From the NCBI GenBank assembly GCA_038503065.1, contig JBCAMK010000011.1, positions 248,001 to 312,000 on the forward strand: 64,000 nucleotides of DNA. The letters run 5' to 3'. How positions within the stretch are numbered: the stretch's first letter is position 1; every line of letters begins with the position of its first letter. Origin of the DNA: Paragyromitra xinjiangensis (taxonomy: Eukaryota > Ascomycota > Pezizomycetes > Pezizales > Discinaceae). The position numbers and the translations under genes are program-made. This document shows, piece by piece, positions 24,301-35,372 of the stretch. The notes below the pieces were generated by a model. It made no database searches. It was not told the DNA's origin and saw only the letters and a list, made by a program, of their open reading frames with translations.

Positions 24301-25585
24301 TTTGCCGCCGGAGGAGAGAATACTGACCCGCGATATCGGCCATGGGGGCGTTTCCCTTGCGTGGGATATAGCAAAACTCAATTCGCTGGAAATATTTCTC
24401 GAGAAATTCCTCGGTGTTTTTGATTTTCCCTGCCCACCGATCGTTCTTAACCTCCGCTAGACACTCTGAGTTTTCCCACACATCACCTAGCTTCCTTAAA
24501 ACTAGTTTCTTAAGATTAAATGGATCCAGAATATTTGCATCGTGATCGTCTATTTGGTTGAAAATAAATATAAGGGTTTTGCAGGGCTTTTTGTTGACGG
24601 CAACTTGAAATCCTTTCGTGGCAAACAGGAGAAGCTCCTCGATATCAGCCGCAAATGTCTGCGTACTGCTGGACACAAAGCATACAACATCGCTGAATGC
24701 ATAGAGAAACCGGGCATAAAGGTCAGAGATTGCTTCCGACCGTGAGTTTTTTGAATTCGAATATAACGAGGAGGTAATCTGAACTTCACCCTGGACCAGG
24801 CTGTTGTCGGGCAAAGCTGCCATCGCATAAGATCCCCCCTCGGCCACACCAGACCCAAACCCTTCACAATCGGCAAATAGGATTGGGTTGGAGTCTCTAG
24901 CAGTATCAGGATATTTGTACAAATTCACCCCTGCACTCGTTGGCGAGGCCATATATTCTGAGTTGCGAATTCGAGTGACGGGAGTTTCGAGGGTTTGCCG
25001 AACATTGACGCCTCGTGCGCCGTCAGATAGAAGAGTTAAACCCCTGATGATGGTAGACTTTCCGGCCCCAGTTTTTCCTATGAACGAAACCAAGCATGGA
25101 AACTGCCCAGCATCTGGTGGTTCGCCATCTTTCATCTCGACGGTGGTTAGATCTCCAAAACGGTTGGTCCAAACTAAAGTCCCATAGGAAGCGAATCCCG
25201 GGTCATCCGCTGCGCTCGTTGTTGGTTTACGGACAATAAACCATCGTGCTGCTCTGTCTTTCTCGTGCAGTTTAGCTTGCTCGCTGATTTCCGTTTCGCG
25301 GCGAAAAATCTCGAACACTCGAGGATCCACTACCGGGCACTGGACATGTGACTTCCGAGAGAATTTCTTCCGAGATGGAAGGTGCTTGCTCCAGCACGAA
25401 TAATGATCCTCTGATTGGATCCCGCAAGGGAACGGTTTCCTACACTCACAGCAAGATTTGCAAAAAGCAAGGTCAGAGGATGCGCATTCTTTAGATTTGC
25501 AGCCGACGAGTTGTAGGAGATCCTTGGAATCGCAGTTATGGCATATTATCGGAGTAGCCGTCGTTATTTCCTGAAGCTCGCTCAT
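21372..25585 (-). CDS. GTPase-RING-patatin fusion protein (patatin nucleophile Ser replaced by Asn)
   Basis: Six exons: 25585-23998, 23931-23206, 23141-22494, 22442-22370, 22314-21443 and 21385-21372 (3921 nt, 1306 aa). Residues 1-65 carry many Cys (CHNC, CKSCCEC, HYSCW), a zinc-binding-like head. The G domain has the P-loop GKTGAGKST (170-178), DCEG (239-242) and NQID (343-346). A C3HC4 RING follows at about 662-708 (CLTC, CGHALCDTC, CMIC). The patatin region has the oxyanion loop DGGGVRG (733-739), but the nucleophile elbow reads GTNTGG, with Asn at 770 where GXSXG needs Ser (AAC instead of AGC, one transition). The dyad Asp may survive in YFDCAS (about 1037). Related fungal genes are annotated FabD/lysophospholipase-like and resemble NLR-style sensors with a lipase effector. 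Loss of the Ser predicts no hydrolase activity unless this is a base error or RIP change. Confidence 0.88.
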
Positions 25586-28010
25586 GCCTCCACTCTAACA
25601 CAGGCGATTGTATATCAGCAGAGCAAACCTACAAATTGAGTGATAAGGACTGAAACCATTTAGAGGGAGAAGCTTCTGGATTTTCTGGAGAATTGAGTAA
25701 TATTGAAGGATTAATTTGACTAGAATCGTGACATGTACGAGGTATGTAGCACTGCGCAAGACACTAAAATATTAGCATGCAGGTTGACAGCAGTAAGGAA
25801 TCTCAGATGAGCGGGAGAAAGTCCAACTGAATATTCAAGAAAATTTCGAATATTGAAATGGTTTCAACCATAACGTTGCTTCCATACATAGAGGGTGCGC
25901 TAGAGGTAGATAAGGGGCATGATAGTTCGACGTGTACGTCCAAGAAACTCGGCAAATGAAGTTGTAGCCCGAAATATACATATCGGCTGTGTACCAAGAT
26001 ACAGTGCTGCTAATGACTGAATATTAGTGAATTTAGAAGCAGAAGAAACAAATGCGACTCCCACGTGGCCAGCTGTGACAGAAACCCCTTACATAGAGGC
26101 GTATTCTCTTGCCACAAAGCACTTGCCACAAATCCCTTGGGTCCCATTGACTTCTGGTAACTATCGGTATCGCGTTTATCGCAATGAATTTCTTCGAAGA
26201 TCGAAAGAAGTGAAATTGAGTTACCCAGTGTTTTGACTGGCTTCCCCCTCACTGAATTCAGGCAACCAATGTTGCACAAATCAATAGTAGTCTACCGCGG
26301 GATTCGAAGGGCTCGAGCGGATGCTAGATCCTGTCAATAGAGGGCGGTGAGCTCTGGGCCAAATGAGGTAGAGATTAGTGTTGCAGGGCTATTGAATGTG
26401 AGGCGCTTCTTAGACTGGTGGGATCTAGATCATTTCTCGAATGGCAAAGTGACTAGACTGCGTTTCAATGCAGGAGGTGGGAAATCTACATGTCTCATCA
26501 ATCCGTTGTATAATACTTGAGCACTAAGGATGCTATTGGTTATTCAATCGTACAAGGATTCTGAAGCAGGGGAAATCTCTACAAGGGAGTTTATGAAAGA
26601 AGCTTGAACAGCACCATCGTCGCTGTTGATAAAGCAATTGGTTGGTGATTTCATACCGTCCCCCAATTTCCCTTCACGTTCTTCATAGTTGGCCATATTA
26701 TGTGAGCGATAACATCAGGGGAGAAGTAAGATCAAGGCGTAATAATACTTGAAGCTGAGGTGTCACCTTGCGATCGGGTGAGGCGAACAGCCATAAGGTC
26801 TATCTCTCATTCAATAAAACTTATCATAATAAAGACTCCGCAATCGCCTAGTTTATGTCATGTTATCTGGATCTAGGAAGTTAACCCTAGCTCATCCAAT
26901 CTTCCAACAGAATAGCAAAGATTGGCTTGGACAATTAATCCGCAAATTGGTAACATAGGCCGCTGCTAGTTTTGTGTATATCCCACGAGAGGTCAGGCTT
27001 CACATTTATCCTGCGACTAAGTTTGGTTACACCTCTGAGACCTTAACAAACGCTTCTCCAGATTAGCACCCAAGTAGTCCCAGTTCCATAGACAATGGGT
27101 GTAACTAGGTTGGGGGGTCACAGTAGTGGTAGTTATTCATGATTTCTAGCTTTTCCCTAAGGCTTTTCCCTGAGGTTTTAGTAATTCCCCACTAAAAAAA
27201 TTTAAAAAGAAAAGTTAGCCGTTACGGAACTCCTGCTCTCCAGGGCAGTGAACCCGTTGAAGGTCTACCAGAGCTCATCGGCCCCTCCCACTTTGAAGCT
27301 GCACTAATTAAGTCTTACCGCAGGGGTAAGTTGTCTTGACTCGCGTGTCCTCGTCCAGAGCTAGATCTTGAAAAGTCCCGTAGAATATTTGGCTTCAGTG
27401 ATGTTGGCCATAAACGTGCCTGCTGAGTCGGATGGAGGTGGCATTGCCAGGAGCTAGGGAAAACAATGATAGATGATAGCTATTGAACTATAGTTCTGAC
27501 GAGGCAAGCGAACTGATGAGCGGCGAATTAGTAGATGAAGACGATTAAAGGGGCCCACGAAGGAAGGGAGGAGCGAGCAGGATAGAGGAGGTTGGAAATT
27601 CACAGACAGATATGGGTGGGTCGTTGGGAAGAAAGATGTTGTGTATCCCCAAAGCGCACGTGAGAACGGGATGTGTCAAATACATTCTATGGGACAACCC
27701 TAACCCTATGCATTTAATATCCAACAAAGCCCAGCGCAGCTTCCAGCTTACTTGATGCTATGTTCCCTGATACATGTAACTTGGGTATATAGGAGAATAG
27801 ATGAGGTAGGCACTCCCCAGGCAAGGGGGGGAGAAACATCAGTTAGAAATTGATTAACTTATCAATGATATGTGAAACTCGATCTTAGGCAGATGACAGC
27901 GGTAGCTAAGAGGCTGATAATACTTAACAGTAGGTAAATATGGGCACGGCACTGCAACTACATTCCTCAACTCTCCAGATCCAATCCCCATCACCATAAC
28001 CAGCACCACC
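25586..28010. other. Intergenic, no gene recognised
   Basis: About 2.4 kb with only short featureless frames on both strands. An AACCCTAACCCTA telomere-like unit lies near 27700. The 3' portion is presumably promoter and leader for the ankyrin gene at 28011. Confidence 0.5.
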
Positions 28011-29507
28011 ATGACAATCCTAAATCTCCCTAACGAGCTCCTCTTACAGATCGTCGAAAGCCTCACCAGAGACGGTGAAGTCTACGCTCTCGCCTTAACC
28101 AACCGCCGTCTCGCAGCTATTGCAATCCCCATCCTCCATAAACTAGCTCTCGAGGATAAGGATGGGTTGACCGCACTCCAATGGGCAACATCCGAGTACC
28201 CCAACCACAAAGGACAGATAACCCACCCCAGATCCCACGAAAGTCTTGTCCGCCTACTCTTAGCCAAAGGGGTTGATATCGATTACTTTGAACACATGCC
28301 GTTTAGTTGTAGGACCACCGATTACGACTTTGTCCTTCGCCATCGAGCTAGCCCCGCAATACACCGTGCCGTGATTACCGGAAACCTAGCCATACTACGG
28401 ATCCTGTTAGAACACGGCGCCAACGTTAATATTGAGAACGCATTCGGAGACATGGCGCTCCACTGGGCGCTAGAGTCCAACTGCAAGGAGGAAATAGCTT
28501 TATTGTTGCTCGAAAACGGAGCCGATGTTTTGACGCCGACCAACGACGATGAGAGACTGAAACCGCTCCAGAAAGCCGTCAGGAAAAGCACTTATGCTGT
28601 GGTAGCTAGGATCCTTGAGAGGGGCGCAAACGTTAACGACCGAGATAGCCGTGATGCGACCGCACTTCACTCTGCAGTACTGGACACATACAATAATAGG
28701 AGTATCCCTCTTATCCGCCTCTTGTTGGAGAGTGGAGCGGATGTTTCAGCCCGAGACCGTCTTGGCACAACTTCGCTTCACCGTGCGGCTCGGACAGGCT
28801 CAGAAATGGCCATCCGACTTCTCCTAGAGAAGGGAGCTAAAGTAGATGCGGCAAGCAACTCACGCATCACACCGCTTACCGTAGCCGTTTACTGGCGAAA
28901 TGGCACGGCTATAGAGGCTCTACTAGAGGCTGGAGCGGACATATTTTTCACGCAAAGAGGAGTTACAATCATCGACAGAGCAGCAGGTGGGTCCTCCGGA
29001 CCGTCTTCCAGCACAAAAACCGTCCAGTTGATTCTAGAGAAGCCCGAGCAGTTTAAAAAGTATATTGGGTGCAATCCAGGTGGAGGCAAAGCCATGAGTT
29101 TCGCGATTAGCAGTGATTGTGTAGATCTTGTTAATCTATTTCTTGATAACGGCTTCGATACCTCCGCCCAACACGGAATAGATTTCCAAAACAACGGCTC
29201 CCAGCAGTCCCCGATAGGAACCGCGCTTCATTGGGCTGCGTTCCATGGGTCGGAGAAGGTGGCCAGTCTCTTGCTAAAGAGAGGCGTCGATACGGAGATT
29301 AGATCGAACAGTGATCGGAGGACTGCTCTTGAGTGGGCAATTTATAGTCATAAGTATCAGATAATCAATCTTTTTTTTGAGAACCGGCGAGGAATTGATG
29401 TGATGGGAACCAAAGTTAGTAAAAAGGCTTCCGGGCGAAAATCAGGCAAACATGGAAATTCCTTCTCTAGGCATTTAGCTCGCTTTCGTCAGTTTTTTCG
29501 ATCTTAG
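28011..29507 (+). CDS. F-box-like ankyrin repeat protein
   Basis: An intronless 498-aa frame. The N terminus, LPNELLLQIVESLTRDGEVYAL then ALTNRRLAAIAIPILHK, looks like a fungal F-box. About eight ankyrin repeats follow, with typical words: AIHRAVITGNLAILRILLEHGANVN, ALHWALESN, LHSAVLDTYNN, SLHRAARTGSEMAIRLLLEKGA, LTVAVYWRNGTAIEALLEAGADI, and LHWAAFHGSEKVASLLLKRGVD near the end. The C terminus is basic (KKASGRKSGKHG). F-box proteins of this class may recruit substrates to an SCF ubiquitin ligase through the ankyrin stack; that is inference. The start ATG follows CACCACC. Expanded families of this type are common in Pezizomycotina. Confidence 0.85.
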   Translation: MTILNLPNELLLQIVESLTRDGEVYALALTNRRLAAIAIPILHKLALEDKDGLTALQWATSEYPNHKGQITHPRSHESLVRLLLAKGVDIDYFEHMPFSCRTTDYDFVLRHRASPAIHRAVITGNLAILRILLEHGANVNIENAFGDMALHWALESNCKEEIALLLLENGADVLTPTNDDERLKPLQKAVRKSTYAVVARILERGANVNDRDSRDATALHSAVLDTYNNRSIPLIRLLLESGADVSARDRLGTTSLHRAARTGSEMAIRLLLEKGAKVDAASNSRITPLTVAVYWRNGTAIEALLEAGADIFFTQRGVTIIDRAAGGSSGPSSSTKTVQLILEKPEQFKKYIGCNPGGGKAMSFAISSDCVDLVNLFLDNGFDTSAQHGIDFQNNGSQQSPIGTALHWAAFHGSEKVASLLLKRGVDTEIRSNSDRRTALEWAIYSHKYQIINLFFENRRGIDVMGTKVSKKASGRKSGKHGNSFSRHLARFRQFFRS

Positions 29508-29872
29508 TTATCATATCTCTTCAGTATATAACTTTCTGTTTCTATATATCCCAATTAGCTTGTGGGAGGTACATTGTATAATATATTGCAAGTGTCTACA
29601 TACTACAAAACAACGAGGCTTAATTCCATTTCCCCCAGAGCCGTCTTTCTCGTGTCCCACTTGCTAAAGTACTATTTAGTCTCATCTACCAATCCTGATT
29701 AGATCTAGCTGTCTCGGAGCACCTCCGAGACAAGTTACAAGAAAACTGCAATAATAAGACTTGCATTACCATACTAACCATAAAACAACCAAGACATTAA
29801 TCTAGCTCCTAATCATTTCTATCCTTCATTATTTTAAAAAAGCGCTTTATTAAGATCTAAGAACCCCAGAAC
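29508..29872. other. Intergenic spacer between convergent genes
   Basis: 365 bp between the stop codons of the ankyrin gene (+) and the hypothetical gene (-). A TCTCGGAGCACCTCCGAGA hairpin lies near 29712. Nothing else is seen. Confidence 0.5.
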
Positions 29873-30415
29873 CTACTCCAGAACCTCATCCCAATCCCGG
29901 TTATCCACCTCCACAACCGCTGGAACCTTAACCACAATCGACAACGGAACCCCAGCCATATCCGCCTTAACATACCGATAAACCAGCATAACATCCTCCA
30001 TCTGCTGATCCAGAGCGCTAAAAATACTATTATTCGCAATCACTTCACAACGCGTGGGCTCAGGAAAATTCGTACTTATATCAAGAGCGACTTTCAAACC
30101 GTGTATATCAAAGCCAATCTTCCACGCAGCCGAGGTGAGGGAGCGGAATACTAAAGTAAGTCGTGCTCGCTCATTTTGGACATGGGTGATTGCCTGGGAT
30201 CTTGGCCAATTGTGTCTTCGGCCCATATCCTTATCGGGGACTGTTCCGGGACATAGGTAGAAGGGTGCCGGAGGTAGCAGCTTGCCGTTGGAGTCGTAGT
30301 TGGCGATGTTGATGTCGATGAAGGACCGTAGTCGGTGCACAGCTGTATGGAGCTTGGAGAATTCGCTTCTTATGCTCTGGAGGCGCCAGAAGAGTTTGAT
30401 GAATGGGTCAGACAT
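29873..30415 (-). CDS. Hypothetical protein, 180 aa
   Basis: An intronless frame of 180 aa. I do not recognise the family. The first 35 residues are a predicted amphipathic helix (LFWRLQSIRSEFSKLHTAV). The middle has PPAPFYLCPGTVPDKDMGRR, and two helical or strand segments (FRSLTSAAWKIGFDI and ALDQQMEDVMLVYRYVKAD) are followed by a strand-rich end, VPLSIVVKVPAVVEVDN. There is no signal peptide or membrane helix. Sustained length and balanced composition suggest a real gene. It may be a lineage-specific or fragmentary protein. Confidence 0.55.
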   Translation of the reverse strand: MSDPFIKLFWRLQSIRSEFSKLHTAVHRLRSFIDINIANYDSNGKLLPPAPFYLCPGTVPDKDMGRRHNWPRSQAITHVQNERARLTLVFRSLTSAAWKIGFDIHGLKVALDISTNFPEPTRCEVIANNSIFSALDQQMEDVMLVYRYVKADMAGVPLSIVVKVPAVVEVDNRDWDEVLE

Positions 30416-31538
30416 GCTATGAGGTTTTCAGAGGTGTTTTGTCACTGGAGCAAGATAAGTAGGTCTCGATCTGGATTTGAATTGGGGAACGGGCACTGTA
30501 TGATCAAACTATGGAAAAAATTCTGTCGCACGATATTTATATCACTTAACGGTTATCAAGATGGTATGATGTCGGGAACTAATTCAAGATAAAGTGGTTA
30601 AGAGCAACACCCAGAAACTTTCTTCCCAACTTGAAATAGGATCTGTAATTCCTAGTCTTTTTATCTAGTTTAGTGGCTATCATTCTATATACGACACACA
30701 CCCGAAGGGTTTTGTATACTTAGATTGAAGCCGCAAACAGGTTCATAAGCGAATAAGTTGTTTCAGTGCCACCTGATAGATACAATAGGCAGAAGATTCT
30801 AAGGATAAAACTTAAGGCTTGCTTTCTTATAACTCCAAATGGTATTTAATTGATTGATTGATATTTCATACACGCTCCAAATAGTATTTTACTCTAGTTA
30901 ACGTCTTGAAAATCAGTCTGCCTTGAACCACCAGCCACCAGTAACCCTTAATCGCACTTCAATCACAAGAACATAATTGATATACAGAACAAGTTGTAAC
31001 TAGGCAAGCACCACGCCTATTCCATGGTAGTAACCAGAGGTATAGTCATAAAATGTCACTCGTGGTAATACCCCTAACCCTAGAAACCTGAGAGAATAAA
31101 GGTGATGGGACGAATCTAAAGGTAATGACAGTAGTGCTCCTATCAACTCCGTGGGGAGAATAAACACCCATAAATCAGAACCGAGACGGAAAAAGCTCAG
31201 TCTCAATCCACGGCCATCCCAAGACAATTTATGTCAGCAGTACCAACTCCCATACTAAACTAACGAAAAATTACGACCGAAAATCATTTAATAATATCAA
31301 CCTTACCTATTTCGGGTTCCAATAAAGATTCTACTGTACCCCAGGGATCCCGAACCTCTTAGCGTAATTATTTGCTTTTTACTCTGCAGAACCTGCGACT
31401 AAACTTTCTTTTCCTAGGCTAACACCTCAGCCTCTGCCTGGAGCGTATCAAATCATCCACCATGAAAGCACTCCCCACATTCTCCACGTTCATAATCCCA
31501 GTCCACCCCACAGCGCCACAAACAAGAACACCCAATAA
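30416..31538. other. Intergenic, no gene recognised
   Basis: AT-rich spacer. TTGATTGATTGAT microsatellite near 30850. No frame over 75 aa has recognisable features. Confidence 0.5.
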
Positions 31539-32015
31539 ACAAAATCAACGATATATCGCCATGCGCACACTATTGCTACGCTTTGGTTAGACTGCCGAAT
31601 TGATACCAACCCGCTATGCTTTTGTACAGGTTCTACACGCGAGGACGTGCTTGATGCTACATATAACCATTCTATGTCTTTTTGCGAGGCGGAGGCGGAG
31701 GCGATACAGATAACTATTAGAGATTGGTTTGATATTACCTGTGGCCCGAGGTCTAGGTTGGTCGGTAAACAACTCCTGGGGAGGATTCCGACTTCGGCAA
31801 GTAATTTGATACCACTGTCTAGCCCAGGTGGGGTAGAGGTGACGAAAGAACCCTTGAGTCAATATGAAGAGGTGGAAGGCGAGAAGTCGAAGAAGCTGAG
31901 CCCAGGCGCTATCGCAGGAGTTCTTTGCTATTGTGGTGCTATTGTTGATTGTATTTTGTTTGGGGCTTGCATTCAGTGCCCGCTTCGCAAGGATTTCGAG
32001 GAAGAGCTCCTATAG
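31539..32015 (+). CDS. Cys-rich membrane-anchored protein, 5' end unresolved
   Basis: The frame is open from 31539 to a TAG at 32015. It contains a cysteine pattern DC-x7-CFC...C...C (DCRIDTNPLCFCTG, then MSFCEAEA and FDITCGP) that recalls small fungal CFEM-like ectodomains. A linker follows, then LSPGAIAGVLCYCGAIVDC, a hydrophobic segment like a single membrane pass, and a short charged tail. No ATG precedes the Cys region in frame (TAA at 31536), so a first exon with a signal peptide must lie upstream, or the gene is broken. The ATG at 31462 is a possible first-exon start but its product is not signal-like. Confidence 0.35.
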   Translation, partial: TKSTIYRHAHTIATLWLDCRIDTNPLCFCTGSTREDVLDATYNHSMSFCEAEAEAIQITIRDWFDITCGPRSRLVGKQLLGRIPTSASNLIPLSSPGGVEVTKEPLSQYEEVEGEKSKKLSPGAIAGVLCYCGAIVDCILFGACIQCPLRKDFEEELL

Positions 32016-32411
32016 CCTTATGCAGCAATCAGATTGCAATGGATGATTTATCAATGTACTAGACAGCTATTCATCAAAAACCCCATTCCGCCACACCCTC
32101 TAGGGGGTCTATTTCTTTATCCCATGGGTCTCACATCTAGTATCGAAGGCTTGGGAAAACACGAAGCACACATTGATTCACGAATATCAATATAATACAA
32201 ATTTATATCGCACACCCGAACCCATCCATCTCATCCATATTACTAGGTAGCCGCTTGAGCAAGTCATGGACATTCCGACCACAAGAGAGATATCTGAAAA
32301 AACATAAAAAGAACAAAGGAGCCGCCGTTATAACTTATGCAAGAATCGTCCCGTTATTCCACTCCCATCTCAAAGAAGAAAAAAACTCCCTCCAGATATT
32401 CATTATCATAT

Positions 32412-33763
32412 TCAGGCAACAATTGCAAACGCAAAGAGGAAAGCAGCACCCATGACAGCACCCACAGCAATGTTACCTCTAAGCGTGTTGGCAGCATTTC
32501 TGTCGGATGGAGCAGAGGTAGAGCTGCTTGTTGGCATTGAAGTCATGCTTCCAGTCATTGTAGCCATCCCAGAAGTGAATGGCACATCGTTTACACGAGT
32601 GGCAGAGGAGAAGGCAGCAGATTGGGTTGCGTCAGCAGTATTCGGAGTGTCGTCGGTGTTGTTAGGGTTCAGGACACTAAGGTTCTCAGCGTCAGAATAA
32701 GGGGACAATGGTTGAGGCGGGGAGGAAACTCACTTATCAATGACATGAACGACACCATTGCTAGTGATGACATCAGCCATGATGACTTTCGCGCCATTCA
32801 CGAAAATATCACCACCTTCCATGTGTATAGTCAATTTCCCACCCTCGAGAGTCGTCAATTCTTGGTCATCCATCAAGTCGGGAGAGAACGCGACTGTTCT
32901 CGGAACGACGTGGTAACTAACCCAAGATTCACTTTAGAATAGTCTCAAAAAAAGGGCAGATATCAACTCACGTCAAAATGGAGGTGAGAGCCTCCATATC
33001 AAGGCCTGGTAAAAGGTTACCGATTGCCTGGAAGGCTGCATTACTTGGGGCAAAAACAGTGACCGATTGCATTATGTCCACTGCGTTGACCAAATTGGCC
33101 CTCATTAAGGCTCCAGCGACAGCTGTGAGATTTGCAGCAACGGCCGTAGTAGACACGTTCATGGGGAGAGTAAGCACCTCGTCGATCACATGGACAACAC
33201 CACCGTCGAAGGTGACATCCTAATAATCAAAGAATTAGCTACCAAAGATCACATACGCAACACCCTCTAAATGGAAATCATTGAAGACATACAGCCATAG
33301 AAACCGAGGAGTTCATGTGTAGCCCCGAGTACAGAGTGGCATTTCCGTCCATCATGACTGCCTCTACAACTTGCATCCCACCCATGGTGAAATTTGCAAA
33401 CCTCTCATCCATAAGCATGGTAGGTAAGAATTGTGGCATATCCATAAAGTCGGTGGATTTATAAACGCCCTGGAGGACGTGGTAGCTCAAAAGGGCACTG
33501 ATTGTGGAGTTGTCAGCCATCATGGCCATAGGAGACTTCAGAAAAGCTGCGAAAGCATCGTTGCTGGGAGCGAGAATGGTAACATTCATGGCATTGGAGA
33601 GAGTTGAGGTGATAGCTGGCTGAGTCTTAAGGATTGCAGCTAACGATGAAAGGGAGCTAGTAGATCCTAGGAGTGAATTCAAGCTTTGGGCGAGCGAGGA
33701 AGCTGAGAAGGAGAGAAGAAGGGGAATTGAAATTTTGGGTGAAAGCATGATGAAGAACGGCAA
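32412..33763 (-). CDS. GPI-anchored protein with two fasciclin (FAS1) domains
   Basis: Four exons, 33763-33293, 33219-32972, 32916-32734 and 32676-32412, give 1167 nt or 388 aa. Introns are 73, 55 and 57 bp. The signal peptide is hydrophobic (ISIPLLLSFSASSLA). FAS1 domain 1 contains NVTILAPSNDAFAAF, LLSYHVLQG and the H2-like end DVTFDGGVVHVIDEVL. Domain 2 contains SVTVFAPSNAAFQAI, LTYHVVPR-like VVPRTVAFS and SNGVVHVIDNVLNP. A Ser/Thr-rich stalk ends in a C-terminal hydrophobic tail (NIAVGAVMGAAFLFAFAIVA) suited to GPI attachment. Such proteins sit on the cell surface and act in adhesion or wall organisation. Two possible starts exist, Met1 and Met6; the second gives a shorter signal peptide. 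Confidence 0.9.
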
Positions 33764-35257
33764 GATGGTTTCGAGTGGGGAATGATGGTGATGATGAATA
33801 AGGTATTCTCTAGTGATAAGAGCTGTAAGAAGTGAAGGAAGAACTGTGATGGAGACGATGACTACAATGTATCGGTAAGTGTGAGAGGAAGAGGCGAAAC
33901 CCTGAGGGAAGGATAAGGGGTTTATATGGGACCTGGGAGAAACTAAGAATCAGAAGAGGTAGGGAGAATCAACGGAAGAGACATATACGCACTGACGGCG
34001 CAGCTAATCGTGATCCCCGGATCCAGAGAGAGGGAGAGACGATCTGCTAGCTTAGCAGATACCAGTTTCTATGTTTGAAACCCATCAGTTGGCACATATG
34101 CACGTATGCACAGATACTGCAACATCTCGCAAAAGCAAACTCAGCTTGTTCTAAGTGCGAGTACATACTAGTGCAACTCACAACAACTTCAAATGCCTCC
34201 TTACTCTCCGAGAATTGAGTAATGAAACCTCAAGCTCCACCTAGCATTTCAGCTAAAATTTTCCAGTAACAGGCCAAGGAGTAGGTATAGGGTTGAATTG
34301 AGTAATAAACATTACGTTTTCTCGTGGGAGAGAATTCAATGACACAGTGACTCCCAAAGATCGCAGTGATCTTGATTCAGTACGTAGGAGCTAGAGATCG
34401 ATCAACAAGCTCGCGAGATAGTTTTGGAGTTAGTGTCACCAGCTCAGACGGCCGCTACAGCTACTTTGACTGGTATGCACGTGCAATGACGGGGATCAGT
34501 GGCAATGACTAAAGGAATGACAAATATCTAAATATCCAACAGATTGAGTTTGAAAGAAACACAGTGAAATACCTGCAGCAAGAGTCGATCTTTCGTCATC
34601 AACGCCCAAAACGGCCTTTCCACGATCTCTATGTCGAGTGATGAAGGTTGGATCGCGAGTTGGCTCCTTGGCTAGCCGCATTGGTTGTACGCTTTCCCCG
34701 CGTTTTGTAGGATCGCCGCAGGGGTCCACACGCTCGTTGCAGTCAGGAACATTCCTTGTTGCATCCCTCGCTCGGAGGTGGGGCCCTTGCCCATACCAAC
34801 CTCGAAGAGATCCGTTCACACCCCATTAAGCCTCAATTGAGCCACTTAACCCTAGCCGTTTCTTGTAATCATGTATCCACCACTACATGCATGTTGAGAT
34901 GGGATGTTCTCCAAGCAACACTTGCATTTAAACTAAATTTCGACGCCTAAAAAACTAGCGTTCATACCAAAAAAAGAAAATATTCCTCGACTCACTTCAC
35001 TTGAAACATTCCGGAATATTCGGATGGCACTCATACATCTCAAATCCATCACATTCAGAAACTTTGCGTACCTTGCATATGCGTCCCTTACGAACTCCCA
35101 CCAGTAGACATTGCGCTAATCTTATGTCTCCCTTACCTCCCTAGTTTCATCTCCCACTTTATCAAATAAATAAGCATTGAGCCCTGGCATCCCCAGATGT
35201 TTCAGAACCTCCATCCCCCTAGATTTCATGGTCGCCACGGACCGGGGCGATAAGCAT
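33764..35257. other. Intergenic, no gene recognised
   Basis: The FAS1 gene promoter side. The short frames at 34496-34829 on both strands are mirror shadows with no features. Confidence 0.5.
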
Positions 35258-35372
35258 GATGTGAACGTATGGGGGTAAAGTTGGAACGCTCACAGTGCTC
35301 AGCCACAGCTAAGGTACAAAACCTCTTTTCCGATACCCTAACCGTTCCAACTCTGCCCCTTGTGCTTACACA
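35258..35372. mobile_element. MITE (AAGTTGGAACGG family), copy B
   Basis: Inverted ends: GTGAACGTATGGGGGTAAAG then TTGGAACG on the left, and CCGTTCCAACTCTGCCCC then TTGTGCTTACAC on the right. The core (GTGCTCAG, then CTAAGGTACAAAACC, CGATACCCT) matches copy A at 17712-17830. Confidence 0.8.

Noticed and set aside
21420..25585. Treating the four long minus frames as four separate genes
   Set aside because: Introns with standard ends join them in frame, and the patatin domain is split across three of them.
34496..34829. Mirror frames near 34.6 kb
   Set aside because: Similar lengths on both strands, no recognisable motif.
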